Source of the DNA: an uncultured Pseudomonadota bacterium
Lineage (GTDB): Bacteria; Pseudomonadota; Gammaproteobacteria; Burkholderiales; Rhodocyclaceae
Length of the DNA stretch: 37,753 bases
Direction: 5' to 3'
Assembly: GCA_946479855.1 (NCBI GenBank)
Contig: CAMLHL010000023.1
Location: 1 to 37,753, forward strand
A program made the position numbers and the translations under genes. Below, piece by piece: positions 24,491 through 32,315 of the stretch; the first letter of the stretch is position 1; the number at the start of each line of letters is the position of its first letter. Under the pieces are notes generated by a model. That model was given only the letters and a program-made list of their open reading frames with translations, ran no database searches and was not told where the DNA came from.

Positions 24491-24805
24491 TCAGCGTTCA
24501 TGGAAGTCACGGCCGGCCACCTTGCTGAAGGTGCCGGTATTGATCTGGAGCGTCGAGGTCGAACCGCTGCCCCGTGTCAACGCAGCCACCTTGTCGATGG
24601 GTTTCCTAGCCTCAAAATGCGCCATGGCGGCGGCAAGGAGATTGCGGCGCTGGGCGCCTGGGTCTTGAGTCCAGAGTTGGCCGTTGTAGAGTTCCAATGC
24701 CAGTTCGGCATCCGAATCGGTGGGCGCGATTTCATCGAGGAACGCCTTGATGTCTGGCTCTGCCGCCGCTTCCTGCAAGCGCCCATCACGAATCAGGAGC
24801 AGCAA
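24491..24805 (-). pseudogene. C-terminal remnant of a gene cut by the IS21 element
   Basis: The frame reads AKALLLLIRDGRLQEAAAEP at its start and continues for about 104 residues of well-behaved protein (IKAFLDEIAPTDSDAELALELYNGQLW). No ATG with a ribosome site exists; only a TTG at 24805 is available, and an in-frame stop lies about 24 nt further upstream, close to the IS21 end. The sequence looks like the end of a longer protein whose start was lost. It ends 20 nt before the membrane-protein gene, so the two were probably one operon. Confidence 0.5.
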
Positions 24806-25078
24806 GGCTTTGGCCGGAGCGCTACATCTTCAAGCCGCGTCAGCGGCAAAGCCACAGGGAGGATACGCCATGAGTTGACCACGATCAGTGCTGTAAAGAT
24901 CGAGGCTACATGGCAAGAAGGACTCAGGAGTGGAGTCCAGAGCCCTTCTTTGGAGATGTCATTCCGTACCGGGTGACACGTTGATTCTCCTTGCCCTGCG
25001 TGCCGGCGTCAAGTGCCGGCCGACCTCGCGTATGCCTCAATTTCAGGAACGTTGTCTCAAGACAACCAAGGAGATTTC

Positions 25079-26633
25079 ATGAAAACCCCCATTCCCGTTC
25101 AGCGCGACATCGTTCGCCTGATCGACAAGGGCTTGAGCAGTCGCGCTGTCGGCCGCCAGCTCTCCATTTCCCACAATACGGTTGAATTGCTGCGCACCCG
25201 GCTTACCGCCACCGGCCTGACACAAGCGGATTTGTCGGTGCTCGACAATGAAGCATTCGCGATTCGCCTCGGTACTGCTCGCAACCCAAACCCTTCCGGC
25301 AAAATCACTCCCGACTGGGATGTGGTTCGCGAGGAACTGTCCCAACGGGACATGACCCTCAGCCTGATCTGGGAGGAATACCGTCAGGCGAACCATGAGC
25401 GTTTGGCCGATTGCCTGTGTTATACCCAGTTCCAAAAGCGTTACAAGGCGTGGCTCAAGACGCAGCTCATGAGCATGCGGCAGTTCCATAAACCCGGCGA
25501 CCAACTGTTCGTGGATTTCTGCGGTCGGACGATGCCGATTACGAATCCTGAGACCGCCCAGCACGCCGGCGCAAGTGTTCGTCGGCGTGCTGGGCGGGTC
25601 ATCCTATACCTTTGCGTGTGCCGTTCCATCCCAGAAGATCGCCGACTGGATTGCCTGCCATGTGAAGGCCTTCGAGTTCTTTGGTGGGGTGCCGCAACAG
25701 GTGGTGCCGGATAATCTCAAATCCGCAGTATTCAAGCACACGCCACAAGAGGTCATCACGAATGCCGCCTATGCCGACTGCGCCGAGCACTATGATGTGC
25801 TGATCAACCCGGCACGCAGCCGCAAGCCCAAGGATAAATCGCTGGCCGAGGTCGGTGTGCAGATCGTACAGCGCTGGGTGCTGGCTCCGTTGCGCAAGCG
25901 GACCTTTTTCAGCGTCGAGGAACTCAACGTCGAGATTGTCAAGCGGATCGAATTGCTGAACAACAAGGTCAGCAAGAAATACAAGCAGAGCCGGACGCAA
26001 CGCTTCATCGAGTTGGACCTGCGGGCGTTGCGGCCATTGCCTCTGCGCCCCTATGAGAGTGTTGCCTGGAAGTACAAGGTGCGCGTGGCCGAGGACTATC
26101 ACGTCGAATACCAGGGCAGCTTTTACTCTGTGCCGTATCAGTACAGGATGCATCAGGTGGACTTGCGAGCCACCCGAACCACACTGGAAGTGCTGCTGAA
26201 CCGGGCACGTATTGCCAGCCATCTCTTGCCGGTCTCGCCTGGTCGCCGGACCTTGGAGGATCACATGCCAATCCAGCATCTGCGGCAGACAGAACAAGAT
26301 CCGGATTCGTTGCTGGAGTGGGCGGAGGGCATCGGCCCCAATGTCTTGGCTTGGGTACGTGGCAATTTGCAGCAACGTCGGGATTTCGCGAACGGTATGA
26401 AATCAGCGCGCAATCTTCGGCGCTGGGCGCGGGAAGAACAAGCCCATGATCGGCTGGATGGGGCCTGTGCCTTTGCACTGAAGATTGGTGTGCTGACCTT
26501 CAATCGGTTGAAGTCGATCATTACCAATCGGAGTGATCTGCGCCTGCCGGTCGAACCCACGGCCTGGGTGCAAAAGCATGGGAATCTTCGCGGTGCTGAA
26601 TACTACGCACAGCAGGGAGGCATCTCATGCTGA
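25079..26633 (+). pseudogene. istA: istA transposase, frameshifted
   Basis: IstA cuts and joins the ends of IS21-type elements. The start is ATG 25079 with AAGGAG 5 nt upstream. The first part has an HTH (SRAVGRQLSISHNTVELL) and the first catalytic aspartate segment DQLFVDFCGRTMPI. At about 25555-25575 the frame breaks: the reading must shift by +1 to continue as QVFVGVLGGSSYTFACAVP, then VVPDNLKSAV (second aspartate) and DKSLAEVGVQIVQRW (glutamate). The rest runs intact to TGA at 26633. A one-base gain or two-base loss would explain it. A sequencing error is also possible. Confidence 0.88.
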
Positions 26634-27367
26634 ACCAGCAAACCATGGCTCAGCTTCAGGCGCTCGGCTTGCAAGGGATGTTGCGGGCATTGAATCGGCA
26701 ACTGGAGGATCCTTCAATCCAGAAACTCAATTTTGATGAACGCTTTGCCCTGCTGCTCGATGCGGAAACCGGTGATCGGGAGGGCCGGAAGATTGAGCGG
26801 CTGCTGAAGTCCGCCAAAATGCGTCAGGCCAATGCATGCTTGGAGGATGTCGACTATCGGGCGACTCGCGGCATCGATCCGGCACAGGTCGCCAGCCTGG
26901 GAGATTGTGCCTGGATTACTCGGCGGCAGAATCTGGTGCTGACTGGTATCACAGGAACTGGAAAATCTTGGTTGGCGTGTGCTTTCGGCAAGCAGGCATG
27001 TCGCTCCGGACATTCTGTTTACTTCACGACTGCGACGCTTCTTTACGAGAACTTGATTGCCGCGCAGGCGGAAGGCACCTTGTCGAAACTGCGCCGGCAA
27101 CTCGTGTAGACGCAATTGCTTATCATTGATGACTTTGGAATCGGTGGCATCGATGTTCATTTGGGGCCAATCTTGCTCGACATCATCGATCAGCAATCGA
27201 TGCAGGGATCGCTCCTGATCACCAGCCAGTTTCCGCCGGAGAAGTGGTACGACCTGTTTAACGACCCGACTGTTGCTGATGCAATTCTAGATCGGATTGT
27301 GCATCGGGCTCATTTTATGGAGTTGAAGGGAGAGTCGATGCGTAAGGTTCGGGCGAAAAAAAACTGA
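26627..27367 (+). pseudogene. istB: istB helper ATPase with in-frame stop
   Basis: IstB is the AAA+ ATPase that assists IstA in target choice. It starts at ATG 26627, overlapping the istA stop by 7 nt. The Walker A motif GITGTGKSWLA and Walker B LLIIDDFG are intact. Between them codon 161 is TAG (27107-27109), inside RQLV-stop-TQLLIIDDFG where relatives have a lysine or similar residue. Reading resumes in the same frame to the stop at 27365-27367. A single-base change would repair it. Confidence 0.88.
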
Positions 27368-27403
27368 CCACGGCAAACCAGACAGGCACCTCGTCTCGGC
27401 GGG

Positions 27404-27479
27404 GTGGTCAACTGATCGAAATGGGTGGTCAGGTCCGGTGAGTTTGCCTGGTCAGGTCGGATGCGTTTGGGTGGTCAAC
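27404..27479 (+). repeat. IS21 right-end repeats, 21-23 bp period
   Basis: GTGGTCAAC at 27404, GTGGTCA at 27425, TGGTCA at 27449 and GTGGTCAAC at 27471 recur every 21-23 bp, roughly two helical turns. IS21-family ends normally carry several transposase-binding repeats; these are most likely IstA sites. Confidence 0.7.
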
Positions 27480-27504
27480 GGGATGGAGATTTCGCACCCC
27501 GCCT

Positions 27505-27597
27505 TAAGTTGACGCTCTTCGGCCAGTTGAAATACTGCTTTTCGAACTCTACCGGACAAAACCCGCTCGCATAACTGTGACGGCGTTTCGGGTTGCA
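27505..27597 (-). pseudogene. IS3-family transposase C-terminal scrap
   Basis: The minus strand reads NPKRRHSYASGFCPVEFEKQYF, the hallmark end of IS3-family OrfB integrases (NPKRRHS followed by PVEFE). Upstream of it the reading degenerates (NAACRGTCRSLAAEC), so only about 30 codons remain. It abuts the right end of the IS21 copy. Confidence 0.75.
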
Positions 27598-27685
27598 TTC
27601 AGCAGCAAGTGAACGGCAGGTACCCCTGCACGCGGCATTGCGTTGCCGCACGTTCCTCATCATGACCATGAGGAAACGATAGCAG

Positions 27686-28039
27686 CTAGCTGATGTGGGT
27701 TCCAAAGATGTACCCCACAAGAAGCGTGAGAAGGTAGCCAGCGACCGTCAGCACAAATAGTGCCGCCCAAACGACGGCCCCTCGCGCCGCGATCATGAAC
27801 CCGGCCAAGGTGCCAAACACTTGTGCCCCCCGGGTCAGTGCCCCATCACTCCAGGTCACTCCCGTCTCCTGGGCCAGCACTTCCGGTAGAACCCAGCCAA
27901 TGGCCCCGCCGAAGAGGTAGCAGCCGAGGACGAACATCGCTGACACGGAATCACGGACGACGGGCTTGGGGACCGGTGCATAGCGGTCGACCGCGACGAA
28001 GACTGCCGACATCGCCAAGATATAGAGAACTGGGAACAC
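27686..28039 (-). CDS. Multi-pass membrane protein
   Basis: The 117-residue product uses GTG 28039, preceded by AAGG about 10 nt upstream and 15 nt after the stop of the thiol-protein gene. It has about four membrane segments: MFPVLYILAMSAVFVAV, SAMFVLGCYLFGGAIGWVLP, GTLAGFMIAARGAVVWA and ALFVLTVAGYLLTLLVGYIF. No family is recognised. It is co-transcribed with the DsbC/G-like gene and may be a membrane partner for it. A short stem, TTCCTCAT/ATGAGGAA (27653-27675), lies just past the stop but lacks a T run. Confidence 0.7.
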   Translation of the reverse strand: MFPVLYILAMSAVFVAVDRYAPVPKPVVRDSVSAMFVLGCYLFGGAIGWVLPEVLAQETGVTWSDGALTRGAQVFGTLAGFMIAARGAVVWAALFVLTVAGYLLTLLVGYIFGTHIS

Positions 28040-28054
28040 GAATTCCAGCCTTCG

Positions 28055-28810
28055 CTACCGATCCCGGAATATCTCGTCGAACTTGGCCAGGACGAGGGGA
28101 TAAACCTTTCCATCCACCAGTGTGACGGCGGTGGGGACGGATAGCGGAAGCTTCACGGGGAAACTCCGGGCGAGATACGCATAGTCCTCGCTGCGCGCAT
28201 CGCAAGCAGCATCGGTGGCACCTTGCCGCTGGAGGATGAGCTGGTTCCATGCGGCCGCCTTGTCCGGAGCGCAGAGCACGCCCTTCAGGAGCGTCTTCGC
28301 CTGGGGATCGTGGTCGTAGCGCAAAGCCATCGGCACTAGGTAGACAGTGACATTCAGGCTTTTCGCCTGTTTGAGGAACACCTGCTCCAACTGACGGCAG
28401 TTGGGGCAGTCGTAGGCGGTGAAGAGCAGGACCTCACGGCTGCCCTTGCCGAAGACGTAGGTCGGGAAACGTGCCCTAGGCAGATTTGCGAGCATCTCTT
28501 GATAGAGCGCCTGGCTCTCGCCCGGCGATAAATCCTGCCCGCGTCGGGGGCCGCTCAGATGTGCGTAGCCGGTGGCAGAATTGCCGAGGACCGACAACTT
28601 CTGATCCGTGAAGGCCCGTGGACCCTGCTGATCGGTTCCCGGGAAATACAGGCCATAGATACCCGGAATCAGGGTTTCCCGGGCGGCCATCGGCTTCTCC
28701 GCCACCTGGCCTCGGATGCCGTTGAGGACTTCGCGCTCTCCTGCAAATGTGGCCTGGGCCACCGACAGCAACACCCCCAAGGCCAAGACCAAGCGCTGCA
28801 TTGCCACCAT
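28055..28810 (-). CDS. Exported thioredoxin-fold protein, DsbC/DsbG-like
   Basis: The 251-residue protein begins at ATG 28810 with GGGAG 6 nt upstream. A signal peptide (QRLVLALGVLLSVAQATFA) should be removed near residue 23, sending it to the periplasm. The fold is supported by VLLFTAYDCPNCRQLEQ, where C135-P-N-C138 is the redox site, and by cis-proline P226 (SVPTAV). Further cysteines are C180 and C203. The CPNC site and N-terminal extension recall disulfide isomerases found on conjugative elements, where they help pilus or mating-pair proteins fold. It is transcribed divergently from an XRE regulator. The exact role, isomerase or reductase, cannot be set from sequence. Confidence 0.85.
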   Translation of the reverse strand: MVAMQRLVLALGVLLSVAQATFAGEREVLNGIRGQVAEKPMAARETLIPGIYGLYFPGTDQQGPRAFTDQKLSVLGNSATGYAHLSGPRRGQDLSPGESQALYQEMLANLPRARFPTYVFGKGSREVLLFTAYDCPNCRQLEQVFLKQAKSLNVTVYLVPMALRYDHDPQAKTLLKGVLCAPDKAAAWNQLILQRQGATDAACDARSEDYAYLARSFPVKLPLSVPTAVTLVDGKVYPLVLAKFDEIFRDR

Positions 28811-28843
28811 CTTCGCTCCCTATGATTCTTATTGATTACTATA

Positions 28844-28880
28844 AGTGACAACGCTAACATGGTGGAATGAAATTGTCACT
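28844..28880. promoter_or_regulatory. Symmetrical operator between thiol operon and XRE gene
   Basis: AGTGACAA (28844-28851) and TTGTCACT (28873-28880) are perfect inverted 8-bp arms centred about 18 bp above the midpoint of the divergent region; extended arms read TATRAGTGACAA with one mismatch. Each arm contains TTGTCA, a usable -35 hexamer, one for each direction. This is what autoregulation by the neighbouring XRE protein would look like. Confidence 0.65.
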
Positions 28881-28901
28881 CATAGGGCGTCGTCGTATAG
28901 T
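28873..28901 (+). promoter_or_regulatory. Promoter of the XRE regulator gene
   Basis: TTGTCA (28873-28878), a 17-nt spacer and TATAGT (28896-28901) make a good sigma70 promoter. The -35 overlaps the right operator arm, so a bound repressor would block it. Transcription would begin near 28908, about 35 nt before the ATG. Confidence 0.65.
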
Positions 28902-28942
28902 GGCCTGATCCCTAGCATCTTTCCCTTTTGGACTTGGGAAAG

Positions 28943-29167
28943 ATGCCGGTCACCGATCCGAGGGTTCAGTTCGGCCAGCATTTGGCAAAACTGCGGAAAG
29001 CCAAAGGCTGGTCCCAGGAGAAATTGGCTCTGGAAAGCGGCCTAGCCCGCAGCTATCTGGGCGGTGTCGAACGGGGTCAACGGAATATCGCGCTGGTGAA
29101 CATCTGTAAGCTGGCGGAGAGTATGGAATTGCCGCCGGCCGAACTTATGAAATTCGGCGAGGACTGA
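28943..29167 (+). CDS. XRE-family transcriptional regulator
   Basis: The 74-residue protein starts at ATG 28943; GGGAAAG just upstream is the ribosome site, and a TTG at 28928 is less likely. A Cro/C1-type HTH fills most of it: VQFGQHLAKLRKAKGWSQEKLALESGLARSYLGGVERGQRNIALVNICKLAESM. Serine-glutamine (SQEKLA) opens the second helix as usual. It should bind the inverted repeat in its own promoter region and control both itself and the divergent thiol-protein operon. Single-domain regulators of this size are common on phages and integrative elements. Confidence 0.9.
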   Translation: MPVTDPRVQFGQHLAKLRKAKGWSQEKLALESGLARSYLGGVERGQRNIALVNICKLAESMELPPAELMKFGED

Positions 29168-29170
29168 CCG

Positions 29171-29182
29171 GGGAAATTTCCC
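29171..29182. repeat. 12-bp palindrome after the XRE gene
   Basis: GGGAAATTTCCC is a perfect palindrome 4 bp past the TGA at 29165-29167. It has no T tract, so it could be a protein-binding site rather than a terminator. Confidence 0.35.
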
Positions 29183-29277
29183 GAATCGGGTATCAGGACA
29201 TGGAGTCGGCCGGTGCGCATCTATTTCGATACCGAATCCGGGGTCTGGGCCGCCTAAGAGAAAGGATGGGTACCAAA

Positions 29278-29376
29278 ATGGAATCGAGGCAACTCTCCAA
29301 GACCAAAGCCTGGTGGCTGGCCGTGGAAAACGCCATCGCCTCCAAGCTCACTCAACGGCCACCCCGAGTATGGTGA
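29278..29376 (+). CDS. Small ORF (32 residues) coupled to the next gene
   Basis: ATG 29278 has AAGGA about 10 nt upstream. The product begins MESRQLSKTKAWWLAVENAI and ends at TGA 29374-29376, overlapping the start of the next gene. It contains a Trp-rich amphipathic stretch (KAWWLAVENAIASKL). An upstream in-frame ATG at 29266 would add four residues. It may be a true small protein or a translational leader. No family is recognised. Confidence 0.45.
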   Translation: MESRQLSKTKAWWLAVENAIASKLTQRPPRVW

Positions 29377-29783
29377 AGCCGCTTACCCCAGAATTGGAAG
29401 TCCTCGCGGCCCTAGGGGCTTGGACCCTACGCCAGGCACGCGGACGGCCGGACATGCTCGCTGACATCCGCCGCGAGGTATTGTCACGGTTTGAGGGGCG
29501 ATATCCCCATCACAAAGTGGTTGCCCATTGGTGTGCCGAGGCGCTCGAAGCGCCGGAGAAGGATGTGACGCCAAGGAACAACACGCCATCCAGCCCCAAT
29601 GACTCTCAGGACTTGTCCGTCGGTGAACTCATCGAACGACTGTATTTCTTTTCGCCGGGCATGTTGGCTCGTGCCCAGGTTGAAGATGGGCCTCTCGGAG
29701 AAATTGTTGGGGTCGAGGAAGGCACGGGCACGGTGGTGCTGAAAATCGGTTGCTACGTGGGCGGGCCGCTGGACCGGGATTGA
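29370..29783 (+). CDS. Unrecognised 137-residue protein
   Basis: The ATG at 29370 overlaps the preceding small frame by 7 nt (ATGGTGA), so it probably depends on coupling; a GTG or ATG near 29313 is also possible but would read through the region of the small ORF. The product starts MVKPLTPELEVLAALGAWTLRQ, has a helical N-terminal half and a beta-rich C-terminal part (GEIVGVEEGTGTVVLKIGCYVGG). No signal peptide or membrane segment is present. It lies downstream of the XRE gene in the same direction. Function unknown. Confidence 0.65.
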   Translation: MVKPLTPELEVLAALGAWTLRQARGRPDMLADIRREVLSRFEGRYPHHKVVAHWCAEALEAPEKDVTPRNNTPSSPNDSQDLSVGELIERLYFFSPGMLARAQVEDGPLGEIVGVEEGTGTVVLKIGCYVGGPLDRD

Positions 29784-30136
29784 GCGGCAATCTCGATGAA
29801 GCGAGTAGTCGCTCGCGATTGTGGATCAACTCCACAGTCTAATTGCCACGTTGAGTTGCCGGAGGCCAAGCAATTGATATAAATAACAAAGTGCGCGAAA
29901 ATTAACCCGTGCCAGTTGGCAGAGTAAACGGATCGTAACTGCCAGAAAATTTTAGATTTTCTTGAAATTTGATGGAAAATTAACTAAAAATTTCTATCGA
30001 ACGATGTGTGAAGGCATATCATTTCTGTATAATTTATAGTGAATTCATCGAAAATGCAGCGTAATGGCCACCAGTTTGGTTACGTAGAGTTAGACAACAA
30101 TCTATACACTAGCACCTGCCCTTTGCAAACTGATTA
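29784..30136. other. AT-rich intergenic region, possible promoter
   Basis: About 350 nt with no coding frame. From 29880 to 30050 it is distinctly AT-rich and repeats GAAAATTAAC twice. TATAAT at 30028-30033 is a perfect -10, but the hexamer 17 nt upstream (TGTGTG) is poor, so a promoter for the following pair is only a suggestion. Confidence 0.35.
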
Positions 30137-30310
30137 ATGAAAACCGAAAACAGGTTCGTACCCGAACTCATTTCGTCACCCGATTTGTTCCTATCAGATG
30201 CCCCAATGACCGATGAGGCGTTTGAGGTGTTTGTAAAAATCGAGAACGGCGAGATTCCTGTAGAACGAGTGGATTTCTCAAAGCCCCTCTATACCTCCTT
30301 CGAAATTTAG
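30137..30310 (+). CDS. Small acidic protein, 57 residues
   Basis: The frame runs from ATG 30137 to TAG 30310, MKTENRFVPELISSPDLFLS at its start. It has 12 acidic and about 5 basic residues. The stop is 8 nt before the next gene's ATG. The composition is that of a genuine protein, and the AT-rich leader with a -10-like box lies upstream. A small acidic partner directly before a larger gene recalls antitoxin-toxin or inhibitor-effector order, but no motif supports that. Confidence 0.55.
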   Translation: MKTENRFVPELISSPDLFLSDAPMTDEAFEVFVKIENGEIPVERVDFSKPLYTSFEI

Positions 30311-30318
30311 TCGCAGGT

Positions 30319-30912
30319 ATGGAAAAGTCGAAATTTGGCGCCATTGCCGACAATGTCGTCCGCATGGTTGGCAATGCTTTGAGCAAAAAATACAACCTTG
30401 CCTGGAACACCGGCTGGGAAGATAGACTTTACTCTTCCTACGAGACAGAGCGACTACATATCCGAAAAACAATGGGGCTGGACAAGTCACTTGGCGAGCA
30501 TCGTATTGATCGCCACAAAATTGCTTCCGCCCTGGCTTTTTCGATCTTGGACACAAAACCACTGATTGCCTTAGGACTGAATCCATCGCCAGGGGCGAGG
30601 ATGGCAAACGAAACATTAGCTATCCATTGTTCTTCCATGATCGTTATGCATTTCGTTGAGCAGCGTCTCTCCGAGATTCGTCCCGATGAGCGTGAGAAGC
30701 TGAGAGGCAAGACTTTCAGCTATCCACAAGCCCATGAAGGACCTTACATCCTCCACTTAGCGAAAGCACTCCGCCAAGCCCAACAGCATTATTTTGACGT
30801 GTATTTGGTCGCTAATATTTTCTTTGTGCTTGAATCACTGTTCTTGCGCGGATGTGGTGTAACAGTACCGACCTTGACACCATCAGCAACAGAGCTTGGC
30901 GAGAATGGCTAA
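30319..30912 (+). CDS. Unrecognised 197-residue protein, partner of the small acidic gene
   Basis: The protein begins MEKSKFGAIADNVVRMVGNA and has no signal peptide. A basic central part (RLHIRKTMGLDKSLGEHRIDRHKIASALAFSILDTKP) contains several His and Arg that could form a catalytic or nucleic-acid site. A helical C-terminal half ends with FFVLESLFLRGCGVTVP. No known family is recognised. It is 8 nt downstream of the 57-residue gene, so the two form one operon. The following 398 nt are non-coding. Confidence 0.7.
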   Translation: MEKSKFGAIADNVVRMVGNALSKKYNLAWNTGWEDRLYSSYETERLHIRKTMGLDKSLGEHRIDRHKIASALAFSILDTKPLIALGLNPSPGARMANETLAIHCSSMIVMHFVEQRLSEIRPDEREKLRGKTFSYPQAHEGPYILHLAKALRQAQQHYFDVYLVANIFFVLESLFLRGCGVTVPTLTPSATELGENG

Positions 30913-31310
30913 CCGCCAGTCCTGTAACACTTAGGGACTTGACCTCGCTATTTCTAGTGCCTGTTCACAGTAGCCGATTTGTGTTTACATCCTGGAATTT
31001 GGATGTTGGGCATGAGTCGGTAAATGTTGAACGATAGGCAGCGGTTGACCAATAACGCTCGCACTGACTGACTTGCGCAAGAGCCGGGAGGAAACTCGTT
31101 GCCCGGCTCGCTCTTCGCGTTCATTTCACAGTCTGACGCCGTACTGAATCGTATGCGATGCCGCCTCGAGAAGGGCGGTGGCTGGACGTATTTTCGTTCG
31201 TTTTTTCAGGAGACGCAGGCAGCGGTTTCCCACCGGATGGCTTCTTTGTCTTGTTCATTATGTTGTGGCAGAAAAATCAAATGGGCACTTTATCTTTCCC
31301 TTTACAGCCA
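30913..31310. other. Non-coding stretch with a GC hairpin
   Basis: No coding frame on either strand is supported in these 398 nt. GAGCCGGG (31081-31088) and CCCGGCTC (31102-31109) form a perfect 8-bp stem with a 13-nt loop, extendable by AGA/TCT with a bulge. It is not followed by T residues, so it could be a weak transcription-end hairpin for the 197-residue gene or a leftover repeat. Confidence 0.4.
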
Positions 31311-31595
31311 TCAGTCGTGCTTGCTCCAATTGTCGACCAGCCACTGCCAAACGTTCTTGTGGCTACGAACATTATCGGGGAGATGTTTGTTGATAAGGCG
31401 CTCAACTTTGAGACCAGAGGCCTTGTTCGTCCATTTGTTGGCTTCCGCAACCCGATTGATGAAGCCAAGCACCTCATAGCCTTCACCACGACTCAGAAGA
31501 GTGCTATCCGGTTTTCCAGTCACCCGAGGGTCATCTGGAGGAATGGCCTTCCATGAGTACTCAAACTTCAGATCGCCTTTTTGAAGTAGCGGCAT
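31311..31595 (-). CDS. Unrecognised 94-residue protein
   Basis: ATG 31595 has GAGGAAGAG with AGGA 8 nt upstream, a good ribosome site. The product starts MPLLQKGDLKFEYSWKAIPP and continues DPRVTGKPDSTLLSRGEGYEVLGFINRVAE, with an amphipathic C-terminus (HLPDNVRSHKNVWQWLVDNW). Composition is normal. It is soluble and has no known family. It stands alone on this strand. The palindrome at 31799-31827 lies upstream and could control it. Confidence 0.65.
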   Translation of the reverse strand: MPLLQKGDLKFEYSWKAIPPDDPRVTGKPDSTLLSRGEGYEVLGFINRVAEANKWTNKASGLKVERLINKHLPDNVRSHKNVWQWLVDNWSKHD

Positions 31596-31798
31596 TGCAC
31601 TCTTCCTCGATAAAAATCAATTTTTTCCAACTACCGTACTGAACATACCCAAGCGCGGTACATTTCTTGAAGCTTATCAGATTATGCATACATGCCATCT
31701 GAATCAACCCACAGCGTATTTGGTCGAACAATTTGGTTTCGCTTCCAGCAATGGAAACTTTTCATTATCTGTCTATGCTTAAGCCTATTTTTAAGGCA

Positions 31799-31827
31799 TT
31801 TGTACCGTTGGGCCCCAACGGTACAAA
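31799..31827. repeat. Perfect 13-bp-arm palindrome
   Basis: TTTGTACCGTTGG (31799-31811) and CCAACGGTACAAA (31815-31827) are exact complements around GCC. It lies in a 290-nt AT-rich gap between minus-strand genes. No T tract follows on either strand, so it is more like an operator, a recombination site or an RNA hairpin than a terminator. Confidence 0.8.
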
Positions 31828-31904
31828 AAGCTACCTTTTGAACGCTCTCAAGCCTGAACAAGAGGTTACCGGTATATTGCAGCCTAATTGAGCAATCGAA
31901 TTAT

Positions 31905-32315
31905 TCATCTGTTTGTCGAGCAGCCCGATCTTAGCAACCTTGGTCTCTTTGTTGAGACCGCTGCCATATGGTGTCCTTTGTGCCATCCATCAACACTCCA
32001 ACCCATGTCCCCGGCTACCTGGCAAACACGTTCCAGCATCATTCCCCGGAATTCGGCAGCGATGTCGGAGTCAATCTTGGCAGGAAGACACTCGATTTGC
32101 GAACTCGCATCTATGCCTTGCTCTGCCACCGTTCTGCTTCGATCCGAATGGCCATACGTCGCCGCAAACGATGGCTTTATGAATGAGTTGGCTGCCAACT
32201 TCCCATCATCTCGCTTGATGGCTTGTATCGATCCTCGCTCACATTCGTTGCACTTGGTAGAACCGCTTGGATATTGAATACTTTTTGATGACACGCGATT
32301 TTTACATTGAAGCAT
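31905..32315 (-). CDS. Doubtful 136-residue ORF with a CxxC pair
   Basis: The minus strand reads KCNECERGSIQAIKRDDGKL then SFIKPSFAATYGHSDRSRTVAE and DSDIAAEFRGMMLERVCQVAGDMGW, which has a more protein-like composition than the opposite strand. A CxxC pair suggests metal binding. ATG 32315 has no clear ribosome site and overlaps the start of the divergent plus-strand gene by 28 nt, so the real start may be further in. It may also be a fragment. Confidence 0.35.
   Translation of the reverse strand: MLQCKNRVSSKSIQYPSGSTKCNECERGSIQAIKRDDGKLAANSFIKPSFAATYGHSDRSRTVAEQGIDASSQIECLPAKIDSDIAAEFRGMMLERVCQVAGDMGWSVDGWHKGHHMAAVSTKRPRLLRSGCSTNR

Larger units (their letters stand above)
24874..27479 (+). 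mobile_element. IS21-family insertion sequence, decayed
   Basis: The element carries istA and istB in overlapping order. The candidate ends are GTTGACCAC (24874-24882) on the left and the inverted copy GTGGTCAAC (27471-27479) on the right, with further TGGTCA repeats inside the right end. Size, about 2.6 kb, and gene order fit IS21. No flanking target duplication is obvious, so the exact ends may be off by a few bases. Both transposition genes are broken, so the copy should be unable to move by itself. Confidence 0.8.

Noticed and set aside
27653..27675. Hairpin TTCCTCAT/ATGAGGAA as terminator of the thiol-protein operon
   Set aside because: No T tract follows, so only a stem can be claimed.
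31158..31556. Plus-strand 132-residue ORF
   Set aside because: It is antisense to the 94-residue minus-strand gene, which has the better ribosome site and composition.
31888..32277. Plus-strand 129-residue ORF
   Set aside because: Composition is less protein-like than the opposite strand and it has no ribosome site, though neither strand is certain here.
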